From: Varanus komodoensis
Taxonomy: Eukaryota; Chordata; Lepidosauria; Squamata; Varanidae
Direction of reading: 5' to 3'
Length of the DNA stretch: 64,000 nucleotides
Assembly: GCF_004798865.1 (NCBI RefSeq)
Contig: NW_025336346.1
Location: forward strand, 8,564,572 to 8,628,571
The notes beneath the pieces are model-generated. The model made no database searches and had not been told where the DNA came from. It saw only the letters and a list, made by a program, of their open reading frames with translations. Position 1 is the first letter of the stretch; each line of letters starts with the position of its first letter. The position numbers and the translations under genes are program-made. This document shows, in pieces, positions 1 through 10,600 of the stretch.

Positions 1-375
1 CTAACAGTGGTGTTGTTTTTCCAGACACTGGAAATTGCATTAGCTTATGCAAATTATGCAAATTGACCTAGGGTACTTGCACTGAAAAAGTTTCAGTAGG
101 CACTGCCACTAGAAAGTGACTTCTCATATTTTCTGAATATAAATAAACAACAGAACTTTTAAAAAGTATCCATTATTGTCTTTATCCCTCCTCATTCGCA
201 TGATTATTTGACCTGAAGTATTGGAAAGGAAAAATTAAATCCCATTCAGTGTGATTTAAATGTTATATTGTGTAGCCCTTTTTATTGGAATCCTTGTAAA
301 AAATATCATGTACTTCCTCCTCATACATTAATTAAAAGAAAGAAGTCAAGATACTGAAACCTTAATAGACTAATA

Positions 376-500
376 CAGTCTTCAACAACCTGCTACCCTC
401 CAGATATGTTGGGCTATGACACTGAGCAACGTTCAGCCAGCATGGCTGGTTGGCAGCTGACAATTCTTGCCCAACAGATCTGGAGGGGGATGCTGCAAGT
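376..500. mobile_element. Palindromic hAT-like MITE, family A, copy 1
   Basis: The two halves are imperfect inverted copies. The left end reads cttcaacaacctgctaccct followed by ccagatatgttgggc. The right end, read on the other strand, gives ttgcagcatccccctccaga followed by tctgttgggc. This matches a non-autonomous palindrome common in squamates whose ends resemble 'ccttccccaacctggtgccctcc'. Related copies lie at 5272-5385, 15604-15721 and 44045-44153. The hAT assignment is inferred from the family, not from a clear target duplication. Confidence 0.5.
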
Positions 501-801
501 AGCAGACAAATACATCTGGGGGACACCAGTTGTGGAAGACCACACTAATTAATTAAAGAAACCCAAAGAACTGTACATGATATGCTAACAACTAGTCACT
601 CATGTCAGTATTCCACTCTCTTCCATGATGATTGCTGAGGCATCTTCAGTTTTACTATATCTACTCATTAGTTACCTTGAGCCATATTTCAATGACATGT
701 ATGTATTCCCTCACACATGTAATATCAATTACAACTTCAAACCTGCAAAGCTTGCCTAATGACTTATTTGCAGTTGGCATATAGTCATTGCTAATAATGA
801 A

Positions 802-802
802 G

Positions 803-834
<32 letters not shown>

Positions 835-850
835 ATTATTATTATTATTA
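802..850. repeat. (GTT)n-(ATT)n microsatellite
   Basis: About ten GTT units run directly into about six ATT units. The tract abuts the antisense L2 tail at 851, so it is the grown-out simple-repeat end of that LINE. Confidence 0.9.
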
Positions 851-955
851 TAGCATTTCTATGCTGCCCCTTGCCGAAACCTCGGGGCGGCTTACAACAT
901 GATAAAATACATTGAAATACAATAGTACATAATAAATTACCATTAAATATAAAAA
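851..955 (-). mobile_element. L2 LINE 3' tail, antisense
   Basis: On the minus strand this reads as an L2-type 3' end: 'ttgtaagccgccccgaggtttcggcaa' in outline, then 'ggggcggcatagaaatg' and a triplet repeat. The same tail occurs on the plus strand at 6470-6592 and at the end of the L2 at 15730-16195. The copy is severely 5'-truncated. Confidence 0.75.
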
Positions 956-1563
956 TACAAAGAGATTGTGTGTGTGTGTAAAAATAAAGCACTGGAAATT
1001 CTTCTGTTTTGTAAAATGTTTTGCTACAATTCATTGTGTCCTGCTTCATTTAGTTGAATAAAGAACTATATTTAGTACATAACTTTTAATTAGGCACATT
1101 TTACAGGGAAGGCATGTCTGACAACTCAATATGCTTCCCAGTAGGCATTCACTGTTTGCTTGAGAGGCACAGCAGTAGTTTTTAAAATAAATATAAGATT
1201 ATATTGAGACACAGTACATCATTTGCTTATTTACATATCCTTTCCCTTGGCACTATTGCTACTCCCCTAAACAGGATCTGTATTTCAAAGAAGTTGCCAG
1301 TTTTTGATTATTTTTTGCATATAGATGTATGTAAGAAATGATTTGTTGCAGTGTTTTTATGAGGTGTGTATTTGTATATCAGAAATGGACTTGAATGAAC
1401 CATATGGGGCTTGCATTGGCTTTATGCCATCCATTATTAAAGCTTCAAATTTAACCACAACTTTTGCTTAGGCGTCTGGAGTTAAGCTAGAAGTTTTGGC
1501 CAAGATACAGGCAGTGATGAAAAACACATGAGTAGTAACAAGTTTTTTTTGACATCATTCTTC

Positions 1564-1771
1564 AGTACTCAAGATAGACTAATCCACAGAAGCAGTTTAT
1601 TCAAGTATCACTCAGAGTGCCAGGGGGAGCAGGAACTTTAAAGTGATTTCTACCTTGTTCTTATTTACTGTTAATTTTACAGGCTTAAATCTGAGTTCTG
1701 TATAGTAAGGAACTGGAAATAAATTTCTCAGGTGGAATACTGTATTTAGGAGCACTTTACAAACTTGCAAG
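1564..1771 (+). other. ASPN: Probable non-coding first exon of ASPN (5' UTR)
   Basis: The stretch starting 'agtactcaagatagactaat' and continuing 'agcagtttattcaagtatcactcagagtgc' resembles, from memory, the start of mammalian ASPN mRNAs (shared blocks 'gactaatc', 'agcagtttattc', 'agtatcac'). It ends at a strong donor, AAG|gtatgt, at 1771/1772. The first coding exon of ASPN has an acceptor (7411-7412) and 19 nt of untranslated sequence before its ATG, so an upstream non-coding exon is required. The intron would be about 5.6 kb. The match rests on recollection, not on an alignment, and the exact start is uncertain. Confidence 0.5.
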
Positions 1772-2008
1772 GTATGTTTTTTTAAACTTTTCATCAACAT
1801 ATCATTGTTGTAATTTAGAACATGCTTTTATCAGTAATAACCTAACTAGCTAATGTTCAGTGTTTTAAATTAAATATTAGACGACTATGCATTGTAGTTA
1901 AAATGTTTTTAGAGTGTGAACAAGAAAGAAAAAACAAACTGTACCCTCTGAACTGGTATGTCCTAGAATATTTATACTTTAGTATGAAAGAAAAGGAATG
2001 ATCCAATA

Positions 2009-2092
2009 GTACAATTCTATGCATGTCTATTCAGAGATATCCTATTAAATTCAATGTTTTTCCTTCAGGTAAGTGCATACAGAATTGCAGAC
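2009..2092. mobile_element. Short palindromic repeat, family C, copy 1
   Basis: Inverted ends caattctatgcatg and, on the other strand, caattctgtatgcac flank a self-complementary core around 'attaaattcaatg'. The same design recurs near 4537, 29447, 34452 and 44565-44850 with the core 'cccattga..tcaatggg'. Confidence 0.5.
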
Positions 2093-3461
2093 TTACTGAT
2101 ATTTTTAAATTGCCAAGTTTCCAGGAATTCACAACTCAAACAAATTTGAATCCTACCACAAAGCAAAACAATATTTGAAAACAGAAAACAAAACAAAACA
2201 ATTTACTGCCTGACAAAATGTCATGGAAGCAGTACAGAGTGTATCATCTTTGATGTTTTGAACAGATGAAGTTAATTAATTCCTTCAAAGGGGAAAAAAG
2301 TCTCTGCATTTAAACCAATGTTTGAACTTGTAGTGCTATGCAATTAGCATTTTTAGAGTTCTATTCACCTTTGTGCCTTGGAAGCTAATGATTTTATCTG
2401 TTATTCTGTATGATTTTTAAAAATACAACACTGTAGAAGTTTTTAAGGGATACAGTATTAATGCTCAGTAGATGCTGAACTACTTACAAATTCACTGGTT
2501 GGGGTTCCTATTTCCTTCTATAGAGTCAGTTTTTGTGCAGGGCAATGATTTGAGGTTACTAGCAAACACAAGGTTTCCCCATGCCTCTCCACAAGGAAGC
2601 CAGCATTTCCTTGTTGGCAGAGTGCTTTGGTGACCACATTGTGTGCACCCAGCTTCAGACTGGTGGTAAACTTGCCTCTTTACCTTTTAAATCCCCTGTG
2701 TGAAAATCCTTTATTCTCTATTATTAAAATAGATACTATGTATGGCCAAATTCTGGTTCTGTCCAATGGTTCTCCAACAGGAACAGAATAAAACTTCTGT
2801 TTATTGATGGGCTTTTCATCTAATGAAGGGCTCTACTAGGGGAACAGAGGATCATTTTTGCTCACTTTTCCTTCACTCAGCAGCTCTTGTGCCATCTTTC
2901 CCATTGTTCTAGAAGATTGCCCCAACCTTCTGGAATAGGTTGCTGATGGGGATGGGGGGGGAGGCAGAAGGGGAATCAGTGAAAGTTGCCCCCTCCTCTG
3001 TAGAGCAGCTGGATTAAACCCTCTGTAATTAGCATTTTGTCAGTAGGCAAGTATGGTGATATTACATATAATCCTAATGACTGGTAATCAGTTATGTTAA
3101 TTTAGGTGAAATACTTCATACTGCTTTTTAAAATTTTCACCTGAAATAGTGCAGCATAGCACATGGTTTGTTTATAAGTTAATTATAAGTTCTGCAGCTC
3201 ATTAAATACATGTTTTCTGACATGCAACTTTAAAATATAACTTATAATGAATTGTGTTGCCTTTTGTACTAAATATTAATATGGAGAAATTGCCTGTGCT
3301 GTGACCCTGTTGGAACTTGGTAGAATACCTTGCAATATCTCAGTTTTAAAAAAATCTAGTTTACAGGATGATAAACTTGGCACGACTTGACATAACCCCA
3401 GCTAAACAATAAGACTACTGGGTGGAATGCAATGTTACATGAGTGGACTCATGCAATACAG

Positions 3462-4338
3462 TAATGTAGAGTAATGCATGTTGAGATCAAAAAATTCCAA
3501 CTTCAAATATACAGCACAGGGATCTAAGCCAGCAGTGACTGAGCAAGAAAGGGATCTTGGGGTAGTGGTGACAGCTTGATAAAAATGTTAGCCCACTGCT
3601 CAGCTGAAGAAGGCAAACTCCATACTAGGCACAATTAGGCACAGAATGTGAAACAGAACTGACAAAATCTTACTTCCCTTATACAAATATTTGGTGCAAC
3701 TCCACGTGGAATACTGTGACCAGTATTCTGATCACCTTACCTGAAAAAGGACATTACTGAGTTGGAAAAAGTAGAGAAGGGCAACACAAGCACTCAGGGG
3801 GCTGGAGCAGCTCCCCTATGAAGAGCATCTACAACAGCTGGGACAGCTTAGAAAAATGGTAAGGGGAGACATGAGAGACTTGTTTAAAAGTTTGTGTGGT
3901 GTGGAGAAAGTGGAGAGGGAAACTATTTTTTTTCCTCTCTCCCATAACACTTGAACCCAGGGTCATCCCATGAAGCTCACCAGTGAGAAGTTTAGGACAG
4001 TTACAAGGTAATACTTCTTCACATAGCATTTTGTTAAACTATGGAATTTGCTGCCATGGGAAGTGGTGATGGCTGCCAGTCTTGATGGCTTTAAAAGGGG
4101 ATTGGGCAGATTTATGAAAGAGGAGTCTATCGGTGGCTACTAGCCTTGCTGGTTATGTGCCAACTCCACTATTAGAGCTGGTGTGTCTCTATACACCAGT
4201 TGCTGAGGAGATTCAGCTGGAGGAGGTCTTGCACTCATCTGAGTTGAGGGATCCTGTGGATTTGCCATGATGTGTATAGAGTGCAGGACTAGATGGACTT
4301 TGGGTCTGATCCAGCATAGCTTTTCTTATGTTCTTAGG
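3462..4338 (+). mobile_element. CR1 LINE, 3' half, degraded
   Basis: The sequence follows the C-terminal ORF2 and 3' UTR of a CR1 element. Successive landmarks are 'gatcttggggtagtggtgaca', 'tggaatactgtgaccagtattctg', 'tggaatttgctgccatggg' and the 3' terminus 'ggactagatggactttgggtctgatccagca' in pieces, followed by 'cttatgttctta'. Many stops and indels show that it is old. It lies in the proposed first intron of ASPN. Confidence 0.85.
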
Positions 4339-4536
4339 AGCTCCTTTTCCACTTCTTCCTCTGTAGTCCCTGTATATGCCCCAGCCACTCTCCAATGGGT
4401 CTCCCTGTCCTCTGGACCAGATACAGGAGGTACATGCAAGGAAGAAGAGGGGAATATGAAGGGTACCATTGGATACTGCTAGATGTCTTGTAAAAATTAC
4501 TCATGTATGTTTAAAGAGAAAAAGTATGCTTAAAAG

Positions 4537-4596
4537 ACCTTCTCCTGAACTCAGTGGGACATTCTTTTAAGCAGACATGCATAGGGTTTTACTGTC
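4537..4596. mobile_element. Short palindromic repeat, family C, partial copy
   Basis: It contains 'ctgaactcagtgggacattc', then 'agcagacatgcatagggtttt', which are the right-hand half of the family C pattern (…tcaatgggacttact…gcataggattg…). Confidence 0.4.
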
Positions 4597-5271
4597 AGAC
4601 AACATCTCACATTTTCCATGCATTCCATTTGATTTGCCTTTCTAAATGCTCTATTGTGGGGTTTTTTTTGGTTTGCACATGTAAAACTGTTGCTTGACAG
4701 TGGTTTCTGAGATACTATAAATATACACCTGAAAATATATGTGACTGCAACAAGTAAACACTTTCCACTGATTCACACATCATGCTCATCAAGCAGTATA
4801 TTTTAAATGTCCTTGTGAAGTGTACACACAGTGGCAAATTTGGGTTTGCATTACGAAATTGCTCTAAGGCAAATGGAACGATATAATTGCTTAAGGAGAA
4901 AACCAGGCAATAACAACGGTGGCCAGAGGCATTTTCCAGCAAGGAAAAACGAACACCATCTCTTTCGGATACAGATAAAAGCCCCCTATTCATGTTCCAA
5001 ATGTGAAGGAGGAGCCATGTAATAGAAGGAAAATGTTATTGACGTGACCCAGTGGATGGCATAGAGGGAAATCTGCACGTGTAGGCTTTCCCCTTGCAGA
5101 TGCCTATGTGGAGCTCAGGCTGGACAAAGCACTGCGACCTTGTTGCTCCTTTAGTGTGTGCCCCCCCCCCCCTTCAAGCACACCATGTATGTGTGGGAAT
5201 ATCTATCTTGCATATCTACTGTGTCTTTGTATACTGTACTCTATAAACCCACTGAAATTAATGCTGGCCAG

Positions 5272-5385
5272 CCTTAACCAATATAGTGCCTTTTGGATGA
5301 TTCCTATCATTCCTGAATATGGCTATGTTGGCTGGTGCTGACAGGAGTTGGAGTCCAAAGCATACAGTATTAGGCAAGACTGCTG
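5272..5385. mobile_element. Palindromic MITE, family A, copy 2
   Basis: It shows the family core: 'ttttggatgattcctatcat' on the left and 'acaggagttggagtccaaag' on the right are inverted partners. The copy is more diverged than copy 1. Confidence 0.4.
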
Positions 5386-6469
5386 TAGGCTAGAGGTTAA
5401 ATATTCTGTAGCCTCAAGTCAAAACATAAGTCTAAGAACATTTTCAAAGGAGGTCACTAATACTGACAGCAGAAGCTGTTCATTCAGCTGTTTGCCCTTC
5501 TTACCTGTTCAACTGTAAAAGAGACAGTAAAGAGGAAATGCTCCAGGCCAAAATGTTTGTTTTATATATTCTCACATTTGTCCTATTCTGCCAAATATAT
5601 ATAATTCCACAGAAATAAATAACAGTTCCTTCACGGTAAGAAGTGAAATGATGGATTAAAAAAAGTGTTGAGCTTACTTAACATAGTTGTATCTAAGCAA
5701 CTGAACTATGGTCCTGAAAACTTAGTAACACATGCGTCAGTCCTAAAAGTGACTCAGTATTCTTTGTTGTGTTGCCTAACTATGGACATGAATCAACAGG
5801 ATACACATTTCCATGAATGAGTTAATTCTAAACACAACCAAATGCAGTAATGCGGGAGAGTGGTGTACACTCTTGCCAGAGGGGCAAGCCTGATGCAGTG
5901 CAGGAGGCCTGAATCGCCCTTTCAGTTTTTACTGAACTGGTTTAGCAGACGCTTTGCACACCTTCAGTGCTATACTCCATCTCAAGCAACAACGTACTCC
6001 GGCTGCTGTCTGGTTAACAGTTACAGGGTGCTGCTGAGGTGCTGAACAACTATCTGGATCCAGCAGCAGAGCTCTGTTTCCAATATTACTTTTAAAGTGC
6101 ATGTACATGCTTTAAGATATGTACATATAGAATACATGAAAGATATCTATAGTGTATCAAGGAATGTGGTCTTGAGTTTTGCCAATTGCAGCTCATCCCA
6201 TATCTGAAACAGCTATGTTTGCCTCTCTAAAACACAGGTGTATACTCATGAACTTCCAAAGATTCAGAGACCAATTTAATTTTCCTGACTTTTAAGCTAA
6301 TCTTATTTGAAATTTTAAATAATTCTGTATTAGAACTACACTAGCTATCAAGAGGTATAGAATTCAAGATACAATCTCTGCCACCTTGAAATGTCACACC
6401 TACTATCTTATTTCTCACTGTGTTCCTCCAAATCCCAATATCTTAACCATGGCTCACTTTAGATTTATG

Positions 6470-6541
6470 CATTATATATTATATTTTATCATGTTGTAAG
6501 CCGCCCCGAGGTTTCGGCAAGGGGCGGCATAGAAATGTTAT

Positions 6542-6592
<51 letters not shown>
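6470..6592 (+). mobile_element. L2 LINE 3' tail with (TAA)n
   Basis: A short L2 3' end (tgttgtaagccgccccgagg, then tttcggcaaggggcggcat) runs into about 17 units of an AAT/TAA triplet at 6541-6592. No coding part of the LINE is kept. Confidence 0.75.
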
Positions 6593-7412
6593 TCTCTTTA
6601 TGGGCTGGAAAACCCTATTTCATAACTTATCTTTACAGTTCTGTATTGAGCATCCAATTCCCGGTACAGTACAGCCAGTTAAGAAAAATGTTAAGAACTT
6701 CTTACGCAAAGAATGATTGATTTAACATAAGAAGACAGCACAGAAATAAAAAATGGTTGAATGTTTGGTAAAGTAGTACTGCTTTTCACTTAGAGCTCTG
6801 TCTATTCTTTACTAGCACTACACAAAAAGAGGAGGAGCAGAAAACCCACAAGCACTTCCTTTAGCTTTGGCTACTTCTGGTTTCACCTTGAAACAGTGCT
6901 ACTATATCCTCCTTCTGACACCCTGTGGACTAAACTGCATAGTTTGATAGGGTAGAGGGAATGCTGGAAGGATGACCATGCTTTAAGCAGGGACTGGTGT
7001 AAATTACCTTTCAAACAGTATGCTGCAGTTTGAAAGATAATTCGGCTACTGTGGCCCTGACAGGTAGAGAAAAGCAACTATAAGCCTCCCTAACCCACCC
7101 CAGCCCAGTTCACTGAGCCCAAGTTCCTCTCCCTGCTTTCACAACTTCAGCTTTCCAAGCCCAAGATCTTATTTATGGTATAGACATGCTGCATTGTAAC
7201 GGTCACACTCTCCATAGCAATAAAGTGTCTAGAAAGAAAATATACAAGTAAACAAATAGTAATCATCCAAAGAAAGCAGATTTCCATAAATGAGCAAATA
7301 CTGGTGTGTGTGGCATTTATATGTAGCAGCTTCCCTAATTTTAACTAGCATGGTAAAATAAAGTTGGTGAATGTATTTTTCATTCTGCATTCACTGTTGT
7401 ATTTTGCTCTAG

Positions 7413-7699
7413 GAGTGTGCACTCTGAAGACATGAGAAAATACATGCTGCTGCTTCTCTTTGGTTTGTGCTCTGCCAAGCCTTTCATAAGCCCTTCATAC
7501 TTCAAGTTCAAGAACATAATGCTGATGGATATGGAAGACCTGGATAACGAAGATGATGATGACAAGGATGACGATGATGACAGGGATGATGACAATTCAC
7601 TTTTTCCAAATGGGAAACCCTTAATTCCCTTTGACTTATTTCCAGTATGTCCCTTTGGATGTCAGTGCTACTCAAGGGTTGTGCACTGTTCTGATTTGG
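7413..7699 (+). CDS. ASPN: ASPN exon 2: signal peptide, Asp tract, Cys cap
   Basis: The acceptor is ttttgctctag at 7402-7412. Nineteen nt of 5' UTR precede the ATG at 7432. The exon encodes residues 1-89: signal peptide, pro-region, [19 protein letters not shown]. It ends in phase 1 before the donor g|gtaagg at 7700. The Asp tract is coded mostly by GAT and GAC codons, with one Lys and one Arg interrupting it. Confidence 0.96.
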
Positions 7700-10600
7700 G
7701 TAAGGTTAAGAATCTGTATGTTGTTTTCAACTGAACTATGCTTGTTTGAATACACATACCCCCCTCACACTCACATAGTTCTATACATATGCAACAGACT
7801 TTTGTGCAATAGCACTATTTTGAGACAGCTCTTTTTTACTGATTGCCTTTAAAGTTTAGAGATGAATTTGCACAAGAACAGAAGCTTGAAGGGACTATTC
7901 CATCAGCTGCCAGCACCAAGGTATTAAGGTTCTTTGGACACCACAAAAATAAATACAAGTCATGGGAAATAACTGCTTTACTATCTTTTATGTCTGCCTC
8001 TGTTCCAGCCAACACTGTCAACCCTGCCAATCTAGCATCAAGCCATTTCTCAAAAAGAGTGTAATCAAACAATGCTAAGCAGTCTTTCTAACATACTTTA
8101 GGTTTACCAGGTATTGACTTATGATGCTGAAAACCCTGCTGAACACCTTAATAAATTGTAAACTGATTCCAGTTCTCCAACTTCTGTGACCAATCCCCAT
8201 CCTACCACTAATATCACTAGAAAACAAGTCAGGATCATTGGTAGCCTGCAGGGCTCGCACATGATTTTATTGATAGTTGCAATTCACCAAGCTCATAGGA
8301 ATAGCTGTGACTAGTCATCCAGAACTCAAGCAAACAAAAGTGGCATCCCCACTCTAGAATGTCCTGAGTTCTCCATCTCCTTCCATTTACAAAACCTTCC
8401 CAAGCACCAAGATGATGCAACAACAGGTGAATCCTAAGCTCCTTCACAGGTGGCCATGAAAGGCAATTATTCTCCTGGGACAGGAAAGGACCCTTATCAG
8501 AATGACACTTTTTCTACATGAACTAAAATATTTAGTTTGAGGTGGGGGGGAATTCTTGATGTATCTTACAGATGAACACAGGGCTGAGGCATGCAAGCAC
8601 TTAGGGATGTTTTTCTGTACCTCTATAGAAACTGCACATTTATTGTGCAGTTTACATTCACATGCTACAGTCCATTTTATCCATTTTGCCCCCCCCCCCG
8701 CAAAAAAAACCAACCAGTCAACCAGGTGGTTAGTTTTATCCTAAACAGAGAGAAACCACTTTTGAACTGAGGTTAAGTACTACAAAAGATAGCTATGGAC
8801 ACGTCACATCACATCACTATTCAGAGGAAAAATGAAGGCAGTCATCTTTTTATATTGCTTTTGACTTCAACTCATATACATATGCATACATGTTTAGAAC
8901 ATTCTTGAGGTTTATTGTTGTATGAAGCAGTTATATAAAACTGTCCTCATATATTTTGCATAGAATTAATTCTGTTTTAGTAGGAACCCTGGATGGTATT
9001 TTACGTGTTCAAAACAATTCACAAATCTTCCTGTGTTCCTCAAAAAGCCATGCTGGATATTGGAAAATTCTCTAGAGCAACATGAGTTGCCAGTGAAGGA
9101 AGAAGTGATTATGGAACCCTGGTGTACATCTGGAAGTACTTGGGGTTGCAGAAAAAGTTTTCCTCCCCGCACACAGGCTGCATGAAGTCTTAGACACACA
9201 TACACTTACTGTATAATTAGTCTAATTTGATGCACTCTATAAAAATCTGATATATATAGGAAACCAACCTATATAATTCATCTGGTGAGGCAACATTTAT
9301 ATTTATTGACTACTTGGAGGTTTTAGTGCCCTTCCATTTGTAGATGTATATTTAAGTTTCTTTTTTATTCCTAATATATAGGTTTGACCTCAATACCAAA
9401 GAATATTCCATTTGATACACGTATGATAGATCTTCAAAACAATAAAATAAAAGAGGTCAAGGAAAATGATCTCAGAGGACTCACATCACTGTATGTAAGT
9501 TTACTTTCTAAGGTTCTAATATTCCTCTCAATCATAGACCATGGCAACCTATCATATTTCAGGTCAATGTATTTGTAATAACATAAAAGACATGCAAAGA
9601 AAGTCACAAAGAGAAGTAAAAGTGATGTTAAAATCCATTATTATTTGATCTGAAACACAAATAACATTTTTCTATATACAGTGCTGCTCAATATATTTTA
9701 ATTATTTCATCAATCTATAAAAAGAACAGATTTCTTTACACCACCACCTAAATATCTTATTTGTGTATAATATGTTTTCAAGAAGTATTTTGCAATCTAA
9801 TTATGTTAACTAAATTTACTCAGGATAAACAGGAGAGCCAGTGCGGTTGGGTGGTTAACTTGTTGGACTGGGGAGATCCAGATTCTAGTCCCCACTCAGC
9901 CATGAAGCTCATTGGGTTCTCATTGGGAAGCTCACTGGGCCAGTCACTCACACTTAGCTATCACACAGGGTTGTTGCTGTGAAAGTAAAATGGAGTTATG
10001 TAAGCTACTTGGGTTCCTCACAAGAGGAAGGAAGACAGGATATACATGTGGTGGTGGTGGTGAACAAATTAATTCCATCTCTTGGAAGACTCCACAAAAT
10101 ACATTTGTCAAAGTACAGCTAACTAAAAAATAGTGCATGTATGTTTTCATATAAGGTTTCTAGTGGCTTGGATGCCAGACGAATGGGTAGTCAGTAGAAT
10201 CCTGAACCAAAACTAGGGTATTGGCCTCATTAAAAAAGCATTTTCTTTATGCTACTATTTAAATTAGAAATCAAATGATTACAAATTTCAAGGACCAACA
10301 AACATTTGGCATTATTATTTAAAAATCTGTTTGCTGAGCAAGTATTTATGAGATAATAGAGAAACGTTATGCATATCTTGAGTTAGTCAGGGAAAAAATG
10401 GTCAGCTTGGCTATCTTGAAAGATAAGGGCATAAATCCTATGAACGTTTTGACAGAAAAAGTCCCACAACTCTCAGAATTCCCCTGCCATGCTAGTCAGA
10501 GAATGCTAGGAACTGTAAGATTGCTGTTCTGTCTAAACTTGCATCACATTGTGCCCTAAGGATCTACATGTCCTCACATATGATTATTAGAAAATTCCTA

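Larger units (their letters stand above)
1..1563. other. 5' flank of ASPN, no gene seen
   Basis: This is AT-rich non-coding DNA. I see no host exon in it. It holds a small palindromic transposon (376-500) and an antisense LINE tail next to a GTT/ATT microsatellite (802-955). If the proposed ASPN first exon is right, the ASPN promoter lies at the right-hand end of this stretch, but no clear TATA box is visible just upstream of 1564. ECM2 would be expected further left, outside the window. Confidence 0.5.

Noticed and set aside
756-1049. 97-codon minus-strand ORF
   Set aside because: It translates a triplet microsatellite (runs of Ile and Thr) and an L2 tail. It has no protein features.
7380-7595. 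Minus-strand Ser-rich ORF over ASPN exon 2
   Set aside because: It is the reverse complement of the GAT/GAC Asp tract, a shadow of the real exon.
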